Of a stretch of DNA of 64,000 bases, positions 37,494 to 48,751 are shown one piece after another (the first letter of the stretch is position 1; each line of letters begins with the position of its first letter). The position numbers were made by a program, and so were the translations under genes. The notes beneath the pieces were generated by a model that saw only the letters and a list, made by a program, of their open reading frames with translations, had not been told where the DNA came from and ran no database searches. Origin of the DNA: SAR116 cluster bacterium (GTDB lineage: Bacteria > Pseudomonadota > Alphaproteobacteria > Puniceispirillales > Puniceispirillaceae); the NCBI GenBank assembly GCA_004212735.1, contig SHBD01000004.1, positions 1 through 64,000 of the forward strand, read 5' to 3'.

Positions 37494-40322
37494 ATGCCGA
37501 ACAATGCCGACAGCCCCTCATCTCGGGCGCCTTCATCGCCTCTGGATGGAACCACGATAAAAGTTCCCGACCTGCACAATATCCCCGTTCTCTATCCGCA
37601 TGGCACCCGTATCATATGGATCACACAAAATGGTGAGATCACAGTGCGTGACAGGCAGGCCATTGCTGCAGAGCTGGCGCTTGGCCCGCCGCTGGTTTGT
37701 CACCGTCGCTGGAGCGAGGCTCGAAGCAGTGTTGAGATCGCCAGCTGTCTTGATCTGATGGAATTATTTGCCTTTGTAAGGCCGGCCCGATTCTGTTTGC
37801 CAACACCAACCGGGCTTGCTGCACAGCTGTCATTGCCGCGCCCAGACTCTGCCGAGGCCATGGCGGCGCTCCTGCCAAAAATGGCCTTTCTGCTGCTTGA
37901 TGAAGTTGCGGTAATGGAAGGACGCGCCCGTGATGAGGCAGCTGGCATAGCCGGGATGATGGCGGATGGCGGATGGATGTGGGGTCCTCTTATTTTGGCG
38001 CGTTTGGGACTGGGTCCAGCACGACCAGCACCACCTGATGGCATGCAGGCGGCCATCTGGCGCCGGCTTCCTGAATTTACTGATTACACGCCAACAACCC
38101 AACCCGGGAGCCAGCCCATCCTGCCGGATGCCGCGCGTGAACGACTCGGCCACATGCTGGCTGGCGTTTCCGAGACACGCGACAGTCAGGCCGATTACGC
38201 AGCCGCTGTAACGGCCAGTTTTGACCGACCCGATGCCGGACCCAGTCCGGCGCTTGTCCTTGCCGAAGCTGGCACAGGAACAGGCAAGACGCTTGGCTAT
38301 CTGGCGCCCGCCACCTTGTGGGCAGAGCGCAATGGTGCGGCTGTCTGGATTTCAACCTATACCCGCACCCTGCAGCACCAGATTGCCAGTGAATTGTCCC
38401 GGCTTTATCCAGATGCAACGGAACGTTCAAAGAAAGTTGTTCTTCGCAAGGGCCGGGAAAATTATCTCTGTCTGCTCAATCTTGAGGAGGCGCTGATACA
38501 GATGCCCGGCCAGCCGCGACGCGCCACCGCACTAGGGCTGATGGCACGCTGGGCCGGTGCCAGTGATGATGGTGATTTGACCGGTGCCAGCTTTCCTGCT
38601 TGGCTGACAGATCTTCTCGGACGGCCGCAGACCGCAGGCCTTGCCGACCGACGTGGTGAATGTATCCATGCCGCGTGCCAGCATTACAACAAATGTTTTG
38701 TTGAGAAATCCATGCGCCGGGCCAAACGGGCCGATATTGTCGTCACCAATCATGCGCTGGTGATGATCAATGCAGCCTATGCAGGACATGATGATAAGCG
38801 CCGTCCAACACGCTATGTCTTTGATGAGGGGCACCATGTTTTCGATGCCGCCGACAGCGCCTTCGCCGCCTATCTAAGCGGGCAGGAAACAGCAGAATTA
38901 CGGCATTGGGTGCGCGGTGCCGAAGACGGCCGCAAGGGGCGCGCCCGGGGTCTGAAAAAACGGCTGGGCGAATTGCTTGCCGACGACGAGGCTGGTCTTG
39001 CCGATCTCGATGCGGCGTTAGAGGTGGCCCGCCAATTGCCAGGGCAAGGGTGGCCAAAGCGGCTGTCCAATTTTCAGCCAACAGGGCCGGCCGAAACTTT
39101 TTTCATGCATCTGCGTAATGCCGTTTATGGCCGTGTTGCCGATACCCAGAGCCCCTATGACATTCAGGCCCATCTGCACCCGGCCAGCGAAGACATCGCT
39201 GCAGCGGCGATGGCATTCAAGGATGTTCTCATTGAATTGGGAACTCCTCTGAACAGCCTTGTCAAGCGGCTGAAAGCGCTTTTGGATGACAAGGCTGATG
39301 AGCTGGAAACATCGCAGCGCGCACGCATTGAGGGTGCCATTCGTGGTCTGGAATTGCGTGCCTCCGGGCCCGTTGCCGCCTGGCAGTTGATGCTTGCCGA
39401 CATTGCCAACGGGCCGCGCGACGGCTTTGTTGACTGGATGCAGATTGACCGGATTGACGGGCAGGACCGCGACATCGGCGTGGCGCGGCATTGGCTTGAC
39501 CCGACCATCCCCTTTGCCAGCACCGTTCTCGAACCCGCGCATGGAGTCACCTTTACGTCGGCAACCTTGCAGGATCAGGCACCACGCCGCAAACCAGAAG
39601 ATGCCGCGCCATCGGCAGGGGCGCCGCCACATGATGGCTGGCAGTCGGCCTTGGCCCTCACTGGCGCCATCCATCTTGATCATCCAAGCCTGCGGGCGTC
39701 CTTTACCTCGCCCTTTGACTATGCACGACAGACGAAGGTGCTTGTGGTCAATGATCTGGAGCGCGACAGGCCCGAGGCCACTGCCGCCGCAATGGCAAGG
39801 TTGATGAAAGCGGCGGGGGGTGGAGGTCTTGGTCTGTTCACCGCCATCAGGCGGCTGAAAGCTGTCTATCCCGCACTGCTTGCGCGGCTGGAAGAAGCTG
39901 ACCTGCCTCTCTATGCACAGCATATAGACCGAATGAATTTGCAGACATTGCTGGCGATGTTCCGCGAGGAGCCTGAATCCTGCCTACTTGGGACCGATGC
40001 CGTACGTGATGGCATCGACGTTCCCGGCACCGCCCTTCGGTTGATCGTCTTTGACCGGATGCCCTGGCCACGCAGCGATATTCTGTTTCAGGCACGTGCC
40101 GAATGGCAAGGACGTGACGCCTGGACAGACCGGATCGCACGTCTGAAACTGCGTCAGGCCTTTGGCCGCCTGATCAGGCGCGCCGATGACCGCGGGGTTT
40201 TTGTGATGCTTGACAGCCGGCTGCCAACAAGGCTGACATCAGCCTTTCCGCCCGATGTTGAAGTCGAACGCATCGGCCTTGCCGAAGCCATAAACATCAC
40301 TGGCAGTTTTTTGGGGAGTTAA
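37494..40322 (+). CDS. DinG/XPD-like ATP-dependent DNA helicase
   Basis: 942 aa. SF2 helicase with Walker A LAEAGTGTGKTLGYL (around residue 255), motif Ia ISTYTRTLQHQ, the Fe-S cysteine region between CLLNLEEAL and CIHAACQHYNKCFVEK, Walker B-like FDEGHHVFD (DEGH, the DEAH box), and a C-terminal helicase domain with GTDAVRDGIDVPG and FGRLIRRADDRGVFVMLD. An N-terminal extra domain of about 220 residues is the alphaproteobacterial form. Role: unwinding structured DNA or R-loops in repair (family knowledge). It has its own promoter gap after the lysS start. Confidence 0.9.
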   Translation: MPNNADSPSSRAPSSPLDGTTIKVPDLHNIPVLYPHGTRIIWITQNGEITVRDRQAIAAELALGPPLVCHRRWSEARSSVEIASCLDLMELFAFVRPARFCLPTPTGLAAQLSLPRPDSAEAMAALLPKMAFLLLDEVAVMEGRARDEAAGIAGMMADGGWMWGPLILARLGLGPARPAPPDGMQAAIWRRLPEFTDYTPTTQPGSQPILPDAARERLGHMLAGVSETRDSQADYAAAVTASFDRPDAGPSPALVLAEAGTGTGKTLGYLAPATLWAERNGAAVWISTYTRTLQHQIASELSRLYPDATERSKKVVLRKGRENYLCLLNLEEALIQMPGQPRRATALGLMARWAGASDDGDLTGASFPAWLTDLLGRPQTAGLADRRGECIHAACQHYNKCFVEKSMRRAKRADIVVTNHALVMINAAYAGHDDKRRPTRYVFDEGHHVFDAADSAFAAYLSGQETAELRHWVRGAEDGRKGRARGLKKRLGELLADDEAGLADLDAALEVARQLPGQGWPKRLSNFQPTGPAETFFMHLRNAVYGRVADTQSPYDIQAHLHPASEDIAAAAMAFKDVLIELGTPLNSLVKRLKALLDDKADELETSQRARIEGAIRGLELRASGPVAAWQLMLADIANGPRDGFVDWMQIDRIDGQDRDIGVARHWLDPTIPFASTVLEPAHGVTFTSATLQDQAPRRKPEDAAPSAGAPPHDGWQSALALTGAIHLDHPSLRASFTSPFDYARQTKVLVVNDLERDRPEATAAAMARLMKAAGGGGLGLFTAIRRLKAVYPALLARLEEADLPLYAQHIDRMNLQTLLAMFREEPESCLLGTDAVRDGIDVPGTALRLIVFDRMPWPRSDILFQARAEWQGRDAWTDRIARLKLRQAFGRLIRRADDRGVFVMLDSRLPTRLTSAFPPDVEVERIGLAEAINITGSFLGS

Positions 40323-40519
40323 CATTGCTAACCCCATTCTTGGCTGTGATGTCAATCTGGATGATGGGAATATCTGTTACTTTTATTTCTGCTTATAAAT
40401 ATCATCATGATAGTCTCAGTATGTAATTGTTGGTTGTTTTAATCCAAACATTGAGAAATGAGTTTGAATTTCGACAATTGCAAAACCATACCCGCCAGTA
40501 GCGGCAACCCAAAAATCGT
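40323..40519. other. AT-rich gap before the toxin gene
   Basis: 197 bp, visibly richer in A and T than the flanking helicase and groEL genes. It presumably holds the promoter and operator of the toxin-antitoxin pair. A small inverted repeat, CAAAC...GTTTG, lies around 40446-40467. No terminator with a T-run is visible after the helicase gene. Confidence 0.4.
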
Positions 40520-40795
40520 ATGCTGGCAATTGATGACAAAACCAAGTGGGTGCTGACAGGGCGTGTTAAGGAACGGTTCCAGGAAAGAAACCTGCTTATC
40601 GCCGATATAAGATATCTTCTGAAGTTTGGCTATGTTTATGACGATGCGGAAGAATCTACGAAAAATGGGTTTTGGAAATACAAAGTGGAAGGCACAACAC
40701 CAAATTCTGAAACCAGAACTTTGCTGGTTGTGATAATTCCAGATTTTCAACACCGGACAATTGAAATGGTGACGGTTCATTGGAAGGACAATTGA
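40520..40795 (+). CDS. DUF4258-type toxin-like protein
   Basis: 91 aa. The pattern GRVKERFQERNLLIADIRYLL, then FWKYKVEGTTPNSETRTL and VVIIPDFQHRTIEMVTVHW, fits small DUF4258 proteins that pair with XRE antitoxins; the fold is RelE/MqsR-like and suggests an mRNA-cleaving toxin (inference). It is the only possible start after an in-frame stop at 40499-40501, with a poor Shine-Dalgarno sequence, as is common for a toxin kept at a low level. The antitoxin gene follows after 50 bp. Confidence 0.72.
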   Translation: MLAIDDKTKWVLTGRVKERFQERNLLIADIRYLLKFGYVYDDAEESTKNGFWKYKVEGTTPNSETRTLLVVIIPDFQHRTIEMVTVHWKDN

Positions 40796-40802
40796 GCTTT
40801 TC

Positions 40803-40830
40803 AATACATCCAAAAAAATACATCCAAAAA
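40803..40830 (+). repeat. Perfect 14-bp tandem repeat between toxin and antitoxin
   Basis: AATACATCCAAAAA is present twice in tandem, starting 7 bp after the toxin stop and ending just before the antitoxin's strong AAGGGGAG ribosome-binding site. It is part of the set of short repeats at gene ends in this window and could set the spacing between the two cistrons. Confidence 0.8.
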
Positions 40831-40845
40831 ATCAAGGGGAGAGAA

Positions 40846-43036
<2,191 letters not shown>

Positions 43037-43083
43037 TCATCCTTCTTTGTGTGTCTTTTCGTCGACAGGTTGATCGCGACGAA

Positions 43084-43371
43084 CTATTCAATGATACCCA
43101 TGATGTCGGATTCCTTCATGATGAGGTAATCCTGACCATCGATCTTGACTTCGGTACCTGACCACTTTCCAAACAGAACGCTGTCGCCAGCTTTGACATC
43201 GAGAGGCTGTATCTTGCCTGTTTCGTCTCTGGCGCCTGCACCAACGGCAATGATCTTACCTTCCATTGGCTTTTCCTTGGCAGTGTCTGGAATAATGATT
43301 CCACCTGCAGTCTTCTCTTCGGATTCCATCCGTTGAACGACGACGCGGTCGTGAAGCGGCCTAAATTTCAT
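43084..43371 (-). CDS. groES: Co-chaperonin GroES
   Basis: 95 aa. [32 protein letters not shown] and the mobile-loop and base residues are standard. It caps GroEL. The start at 43371 is clear: AAGGAG is 8-9 bases upstream. A longer frame upstream overlaps the CIRCE operator and is not coding. Confidence 0.98.
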   Translation of the reverse strand: MKFRPLHDRVVVQRMESEEKTAGGIIIPDTAKEKPMEGKIIAVGAGARDETGKIQPLDVKAGDSVLFGKWSGTEVKIDGQDYLIMKESDIMGIIE

Positions 43372-43408
43372 GCCTTTTTTCTCCTTCAAAAGGTTTGTAG
43401 AATAGGCT

Positions 43409-43435
43409 TTGGCACTCACAAACAAAGAGTGCCAA
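43409..43435 (-). promoter_or_regulatory. CIRCE operator (HrcA binding site)
   Basis: TTGGCACTC, a 9-base spacer and GAGTGCCAA form a perfect inverted repeat. The consensus is TTAGCACTC-N9-GAGTGCTAA; one symmetric substitution per arm is seen here. It lies 38 bp before the groES start, in the untranslated leader or just after the start of transcription. HrcA repression of groESL through this site is well established. hrcA itself is not in the window. Confidence 0.92.
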
Positions 43436-43450
43436 TACGCCTGTCTGCTA

Positions 43451-43477
43451 ATTGGGCGCTGGCGGAGAAATTGTCAA
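43451..43477 (-). promoter_or_regulatory. Candidate groESL promoter
   Basis: On the minus strand CCTTGACA (-35, TTGACA at 43477-43472) is followed, 15 bases on, by CCCAATTA. The layout resembles a mixture of the heat-shock sigma32 consensus (CTTGAA ... CCCCAT) and a sigma70 -35 box. It sits just upstream of the CIRCE operator. Assignment to sigma32 is inference. Confidence 0.4.
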
Positions 43478-43496
43478 GGAAAATGCGTCTTAATTT

Positions 43497-44558
<1,062 letters not shown>

Positions 44559-44639
44559 TCATTGTAGTCGGACATAGCCATTACGCTGTCCAAACGCAAG
44601 GTCATGATGGAAAATTGCAACTCTTGCACCTGCCAGCTC

Positions 44640-45077
44640 TCACCGCCTTGGTCTGCTGCGGGTGCGTGGCGAGGTATTCAACGCTTGAAAACGATGCGTT
44701 ACCGCCACCAACGACTTTTGCCATTGTGACAGGGTTTCAGGTACGATCACAACGTGCGAAAAACCAACCCGGCGCAGATAATCGGCCTGATCAGGGATGA
44801 TGTGACCATTTGCAACAAGCGGATGATCACAGGACAGGCTGCCTCGCAGCTGGCGTCCGAGGGAAAACCCCCGCCCATCGGAAAATTTCTCAAAATACAC
44901 TGCGACCACGTCACTGTCTGACAAGCTTTGCAGGATGTTGGCTTCGGGCATGCTGTCGCCCGTTTTCAGTTGCAGACAGGGCATGGGCAAATCCTCCATC
45001 ACCGCAGGAGCGAAGGCAAAGACCTGAATCCTTGCCACCTTGCCGTCACTGTCTGCCTGCGCGTCAGGCCGCTGCAT
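44640..45077 (-). CDS. DUF934 protein of the sulfite-reduction operon
   Basis: 145 aa. It carries the DUF934 pattern of the sulfur-assimilation operon: DVVAVYFEKFSDGRGFSLGRQLRG and ADYLRRVGFSHVVI. The function is unknown, though the gene is nearly always beside cysI or cysH. The start at 45077 overlaps the reductase gene by 14 bp, leaving no room for a cysH between them. A GTG/ATG upstream (45104) is an alternative start. The C-terminus is Arg-rich. Confidence 0.85.
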   Translation of the reverse strand: MQRPDAQADSDGKVARIQVFAFAPAVMEDLPMPCLQLKTGDSMPEANILQSLSDSDVVAVYFEKFSDGRGFSLGRQLRGSLSCDHPLVANGHIIPDQADYLRRVGFSHVVIVPETLSQWQKSLVAVTHRFQALNTSPRTRSRPRR

Positions 45078-46719
45078 AAAGTTCTCGCTTGAACACATCG
45101 ACACCCAGACGGACTACGGCATCGCCAAAAGTCTCATCTGGCTTGCGCCTGTGCAGATAGAGACCAACGATTGCGGCAACGGCATCCGGCACCCTGTGCT
45201 CATCGAAGGAGGGACCCAGAATGCGGCCCACTGCGGCATCTTCGCCAGCTCTGCCGCCCAGTGAAATCTGGTAATTTTCAACGCCCTTTTTATTGACTCC
45301 CAGAATGCCGATATCCGCCGCATGGTGATGGCCACAAGCATTGATGCAGCCGGAGATATTGAGCCTGATCTTTCCGATTTCATCGCGCAGGCCCGCATCG
45401 GCAAAATGCTGGAAAATCCTGTCTGCGAGCGGCAGGGATCTGGCGTTGGCAAGATTGCAGTAATCAAGCCCCGGACAGACAATCATGTCACCTATAAGAC
45501 CGTTTTCACCACCATTCAGACCAATATCTCCCAGTCCTTCAAAAACCCGGATCAACTGGTCACGGCGCACGTGCGGGATGACGACATTCTGCGAATAGGT
45601 GAAACGGATTTCTCCCATACCATAGCGATCGGCAAGATCGGCAATACGCTCCATCTCTGATGCCGACGCATCGCCAGGCGGACGGCCAAGCGCCTTGATC
45701 GAGATGCAAACATTGGCGTAGCCAGGGTCGTAATGAGGCAAAACGTTATGCCGCATCCACCTCTCAAACGCATGGCCTTTGCCGCAATACGCCTCCAATA
45801 TTTCGCTTGTCAGGTCTGCAGGTGGCAGAGTGTCACGGGCAAAGTGACGCTGAATGCGTTCAAACTCCTCTAATGGCAACTCAACGACACTGTCCCTGAT
45901 GCCGACCCATTCCATATTGACGGCGTCGCTGAACGCCTCAATCCCCATAGCCTCGACCAGAATTTTCAGCCGCACCTTGTAGATGTTGTCGCGCCTGCCG
46001 GCAACATTATATACTCTGAGGATTGCCTCAAGATAGCTGAGCAGGTTTTTCTTCGGCAGGAAGGGGGTCAATTGCTGGGCAACCCGAGGTGTGCGCCCCT
46101 GACCACCGCCGACAAGAACCCGAAAGCCGACTTCGCCTGACCGCGCCTTCACCAGCCGCAAGCCAATATCGTGAAACCCCGTTGCCGCCCGATCCTCGGC
46201 ACCCGCTGAAACGGCAATCTTGAATTTGCGCGGCAGGAAAGCAAATTCAGGATGCAAGGTTGACCATTGCCGGATCACTTCGCACCAGACCATGGGGTTT
46301 TCTACTTCATCATCCGTCGCCCCGGCAAGCGGATCAGACGTCACATTTCGGATACAGTTGCCGGAGGTCTGAATGGCATGCATGTCCAACTCGGCAAGCC
46401 GGTCAAGAATATCCGGGGTTTCAACCAGCTTAATCCAATTGAACTGGATGTTCTGCCGCGTTGTGAAATGCCCAAAACCACGGTCAAAATCACGGGCAAT
46501 GGAAGCAAGCCCACGCAATTGCCGTGACGACAACACACCATAAGGAATGGCCACCCGCAACATATAGGCGTGTAGCTGCAGATAAAGGCCATTCTGCAAG
46601 CGAAGTGGTTTGAATTCATCTTCTGAGAGTTCGCCGGATAATCGCCGCGCAACCTGATCGCGGAACTGCGCGGATCGGCGGTCAAGAAAGTCACGATCAA
46701 TTGTGTCATATTTATACAT
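45064..46719 (-). CDS. cysI: Ferredoxin-type sulfite (or nitrite) reductase, hemoprotein
   Basis: 551 aa. Two ferredoxin-like half domains plus the siroheme/[4Fe-4S] domain. The cluster cysteines are in CPGLDYCNLANARS and ISGCINACGHHH. LRVAIPYGVLSSRQLRGLA, GFGHFTTRQNIQFNWIKL and TSGNCIRNVTSDPLAGA are typical. Family members reduce sulfite to sulfide or nitrite to ammonia; the operon (siroheme synthase, DUF2849, DUF934) favours sulfite. AAGGAG precedes the ATG. The 5' leader contains three 11-bp tandem repeats. Confidence 0.9.
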   Translation of the reverse strand: MYKYDTIDRDFLDRRSAQFRDQVARRLSGELSEDEFKPLRLQNGLYLQLHAYMLRVAIPYGVLSSRQLRGLASIARDFDRGFGHFTTRQNIQFNWIKLVETPDILDRLAELDMHAIQTSGNCIRNVTSDPLAGATDDEVENPMVWCEVIRQWSTLHPEFAFLPRKFKIAVSAGAEDRAATGFHDIGLRLVKARSGEVGFRVLVGGGQGRTPRVAQQLTPFLPKKNLLSYLEAILRVYNVAGRRDNIYKVRLKILVEAMGIEAFSDAVNMEWVGIRDSVVELPLEEFERIQRHFARDTLPPADLTSEILEAYCGKGHAFERWMRHNVLPHYDPGYANVCISIKALGRPPGDASASEMERIADLADRYGMGEIRFTYSQNVVIPHVRRDQLIRVFEGLGDIGLNGGENGLIGDMIVCPGLDYCNLANARSLPLADRIFQHFADAGLRDEIGKIRLNISGCINACGHHHAADIGILGVNKKGVENYQISLGGRAGEDAAVGRILGPSFDEHRVPDAVAAIVGLYLHRRKPDETFGDAVVRLGVDVFKRELYAAA

Positions 46720-46738
46720 TTCTGATCTCCTTCGCCTC

Positions 46739-46771
46739 TGCCTGTTATCTGCCTGTTATCTGCCTGTTATC
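46739..46771. repeat. Three perfect 11-bp tandem repeats between DUF2849 and cysI
   Basis: TGCCTGTTATC is repeated three times with no change (minus-strand unit GATAACAGGCA). The stop codon of the DUF2849 gene (46769-46767) lies in the last unit, and the array ends about 20 bp before the sulfite reductase start, just upstream of its Shine-Dalgarno sequence. It is of a size that could vary in copy number by slippage. Confidence 0.9.
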
Positions 46772-47054
46772 TGATGGATGGGTGCCGGTCCGGGGGCGCC
46801 TGGATCGTCGGTCCCCTGTTGGCCCTGATTGCTTCGCGCGCAGAGACATCTGCCTTTCCGTCCACCATCACCTCGTAGATCGCTGTGACAAAGTTGTTGG
46901 TCTGATCACCTGCCGCGCTGTGACGGGCAGTTTGCACGGTGTCAGCGTCAAAGATGCCCGCGCGCGAACGCGTTTCTGTCCAAGTGAAGTCAGTCGCTAG
47001 CCAAACCACAACGCCATCTTCAAGACGATTGGCTGTAATCAAAATCCCGGGCAT
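46767..47054 (-). CDS. DUF2849 protein of the sulfite-reduction operon
   Basis: 95 aa. It opens ILITANRLEDGVVVWLATDFTWTE, the DUF2849 signature; family members are almost always between cysG and cysI in alphaproteobacteria. The function is unknown. The ATG at 47054 overlaps the cysG stop by one base and has AGGG 7 bases upstream; a GTG one codon before is possible. The stop codon falls in the 11-bp repeat. Confidence 0.85.
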   Translation of the reverse strand: MPGILITANRLEDGVVVWLATDFTWTETRSRAGIFDADTVQTARHSAAGDQTNNFVTAIYEVMVDGKADVSAREAIRANRGPTIQAPPDRHPSIR

Positions 47055-48106
47055 CACTGCACCCTTTCTGGGAGAGTTGCATCAGGCCGCTCACATAATG
47101 TGAGATGACCCTCAATCCGCTCACTGTCATCACTCGTGATCAGCGACGCTGAAGAAAATCCAAGCTTCAGGAGCGCCAAATTGAGTCTGGCAACACCATG
47201 ACTGCCGAGATAGACAACACTCTTGCCACCAATGGTGGCGCGCAGTAATGCGGCAGCCAGACCTGCTGACGTCCGGCGATTGGCAAATTTCTGCGGAAGC
47301 GCAATAAGATCCACCTCACGCCGCGCCACTTCCAAAAATGACGCTGGAACATTGTCATCATAGAAAATAGTGTCGGCGTCTCGAATGGCAGACAGAGTAT
47401 CAGTACAGTCAGCCGAATCTTTGCGGTGTAACGTCTGCACAATGCTTATCCGGCGCCGGTCCGACTTCTCAATAGCGAACGCCCGAAGCAGGGGCAAGAC
47501 CTCAGCATCTGCCCGTGCGGTGCGCCCAGCGATGATGTCATCGGCGATCGGCCCATCAATGATCTGATGCTGCAGGCGGCGGCGCCAACTGGCAGGCAAA
47601 CCTCTCAATCGCTGGCGAACTTGGTGTAGATAGACGGCCAAATTGCCATAGTTTGACGGCAGCATATCCTCGATCCGCGCCCTCAAATTCTGCCCAAGGA
47701 CAGGTGCCATCCCAGATGAGGAAATCGCCACCGTCAGCGGTGCTCGATCGACAATAGAACCCAAATAGACGCTTGAAAGCGCTGGATTGTCCGGAACATT
47801 GACCGGCACACCAAAATGCCGTGCCCGGGCAACCAGACTGGTATTCAGCTGATCGTCCAATGTCTCCACCATGACCAGCGGTCGTCCCCTGATGTGATCA
47901 TGCGCTACCGCGCAACTGACATTTTGTGCTTGCCTCACACCCTGCCCAATTTCAGCAAATGCCAGTGTGTCGGAGTCAGTAATCACCTCAACCACGGGCG
48001 CAAATTTAAGTAGCAATCTGACTTTGGCCAACAGAATATTGGCATTCCCGATCACCAGCGGAGGCGTCACTTCCATATCGATAAAAAGCGGAAACGGCTT
48101 TTTCAT
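47054..48106 (-). CDS. cysG: Siroheme synthase, CysG-like, with degenerate C-terminal methyltransferase half
   Basis: 350 aa. The N-terminal half (to about residue 205) matches the precorrin-2 dehydrogenase/ferrochelatase part: LVIGNANILLAKVRLLLKFAP, VNVPDNPALSSVYLGSIVDRAPLTVAISSSGMAP. The C-terminal half is what remains of a uroporphyrinogen III methyltransferase domain (ADTIFYDDNVPASFLEVARRE, ALLRATIGGKSVVYL) but lacks the SAM-binding GAGPGD loop and the GGDPF motif, and is about half of normal length. The methylation steps would need another enzyme. The ATG at 48106 starts one base after the ferredoxin stop. Confidence 0.85.
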   Translation of the reverse strand: MKKPFPLFIDMEVTPPLVIGNANILLAKVRLLLKFAPVVEVITDSDTLAFAEIGQGVRQAQNVSCAVAHDHIRGRPLVMVETLDDQLNTSLVARARHFGVPVNVPDNPALSSVYLGSIVDRAPLTVAISSSGMAPVLGQNLRARIEDMLPSNYGNLAVYLHQVRQRLRGLPASWRRRLQHQIIDGPIADDIIAGRTARADAEVLPLLRAFAIEKSDRRRISIVQTLHRKDSADCTDTLSAIRDADTIFYDDNVPASFLEVARREVDLIALPQKFANRRTSAGLAAALLRATIGGKSVVYLGSHGVARLNLALLKLGFSSASLITSDDSERIEGHLTLCERPDATLPERVQ

Positions 48107-48107
48107 C

Positions 48108-48500
48108 TTAAGCCACCATCGACCCATGGCGGCCAGACACAGAATCGGTCACCACTGGGCTTTGCTGAACAGAACCAGCCGCGAGGCTAAAGACAAGCCC
48201 GTCAGTGTGCGGTCCGGTCAGAATTTGACAGGACAGGCGCGAGCTATCATCAGCATCGAACAGCTCGTCAAGACGCATCAATTCCTCATCATCAGGTGCC
48301 AACAGCCCCGTCTGCCCCTCTTTGTGGATGTAAATGTGACAGGTCGCACAAGCGCAGGCACCACCACACTCAGCTTTTATCGGCACACCATAATCCCGCA
48401 ACACTTCCATCAGACGCCAGCCGGCCGGCGCTTCCAGATAGCGGTTCGTGCCATCGGGCAGCCTAGCCTGTGTGGTGTAGGTTTTGTTCATATCGTGCAT
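48108..48500 (-). CDS. [2Fe-2S] ferredoxin, adrenodoxin type
   Basis: 130 aa. Cluster ligands C45, C51, C54 (ECGGACACATCH) and C91 (RLSCQI) fit the C-x5-C-x2-C...C layout. It opens the operon ahead of siroheme synthase and sulfite reductase, so it is the likely electron donor for sulfite reduction (inference). GAGAGG lies 8 bases before the ATG at 48500; a second ATG three codons later is possible. The last 30 residues are a variable Ser/Val-rich tail. Confidence 0.9.
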   Translation of the reverse strand: MHDMNKTYTTQARLPDGTNRYLEAPAGWRLMEVLRDYGVPIKAECGGACACATCHIYIHKEGQTGLLAPDDEELMRLDELFDADDSSRLSCQILTGPHTDGLVFSLAAGSVQQSPVVTDSVSGRHGSMVA

Positions 48501-48751
48501 GTTGGCATCCTCTCAGCCAGGAAGATGCGTGCAAATAATTTTTAAAGTAAACTATTTACCGTATGAAAAAGAAATTTTATTCCCATTTATATAATAAAAT
48601 AGGATATATTTCTGTTTATTTATATTTGATGAGCCCATAAATTCTCACCTCAAATGCAACGCCTGCGGCAAAGCGTCGATTTGCAGACAGGGGTTCGGGT
48701 TGCTATGTACGGGACTCGCAGTCCAGACCTACATCAAACTAAGGTTCACTC
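48501..48751. other. Divergent promoter region, ferredoxin/cys operon and ctaA
   Basis: This region is strongly AT-rich between 48540 and 48640 and must hold two divergent promoters. It contains an inverted repeat GTAAA-CTA-TTTAC at 48547-48559, about 50 bp before the ferredoxin start. No ORF is present. Confidence 0.55.
48547..48559. promoter_or_regulatory. Inverted repeat GTAAA-N3-TTTAC before the ferredoxin/cys operon
   Basis: Five-base arms with a 3-base spacer in an AT-rich tract, 47-59 bp before the ferredoxin start. Placement suits an operator for a sulfur- or Fe-S-responsive regulator, but short AT-rich palindromes also occur by chance. Confidence 0.25.

Noticed and set aside
39018-39923. 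301-codon open frame antisense to the DinG-like helicase
   Set aside because: The helicase frame carries conserved motifs across this stretch; the antisense protein is Gly/Arg/Pro-rich noise.
40305-40345. Hairpin after the helicase gene (GGGGAGTTA ... TAACCCC) as a terminator
   Set aside because: The stem is bulged and no T-run follows.
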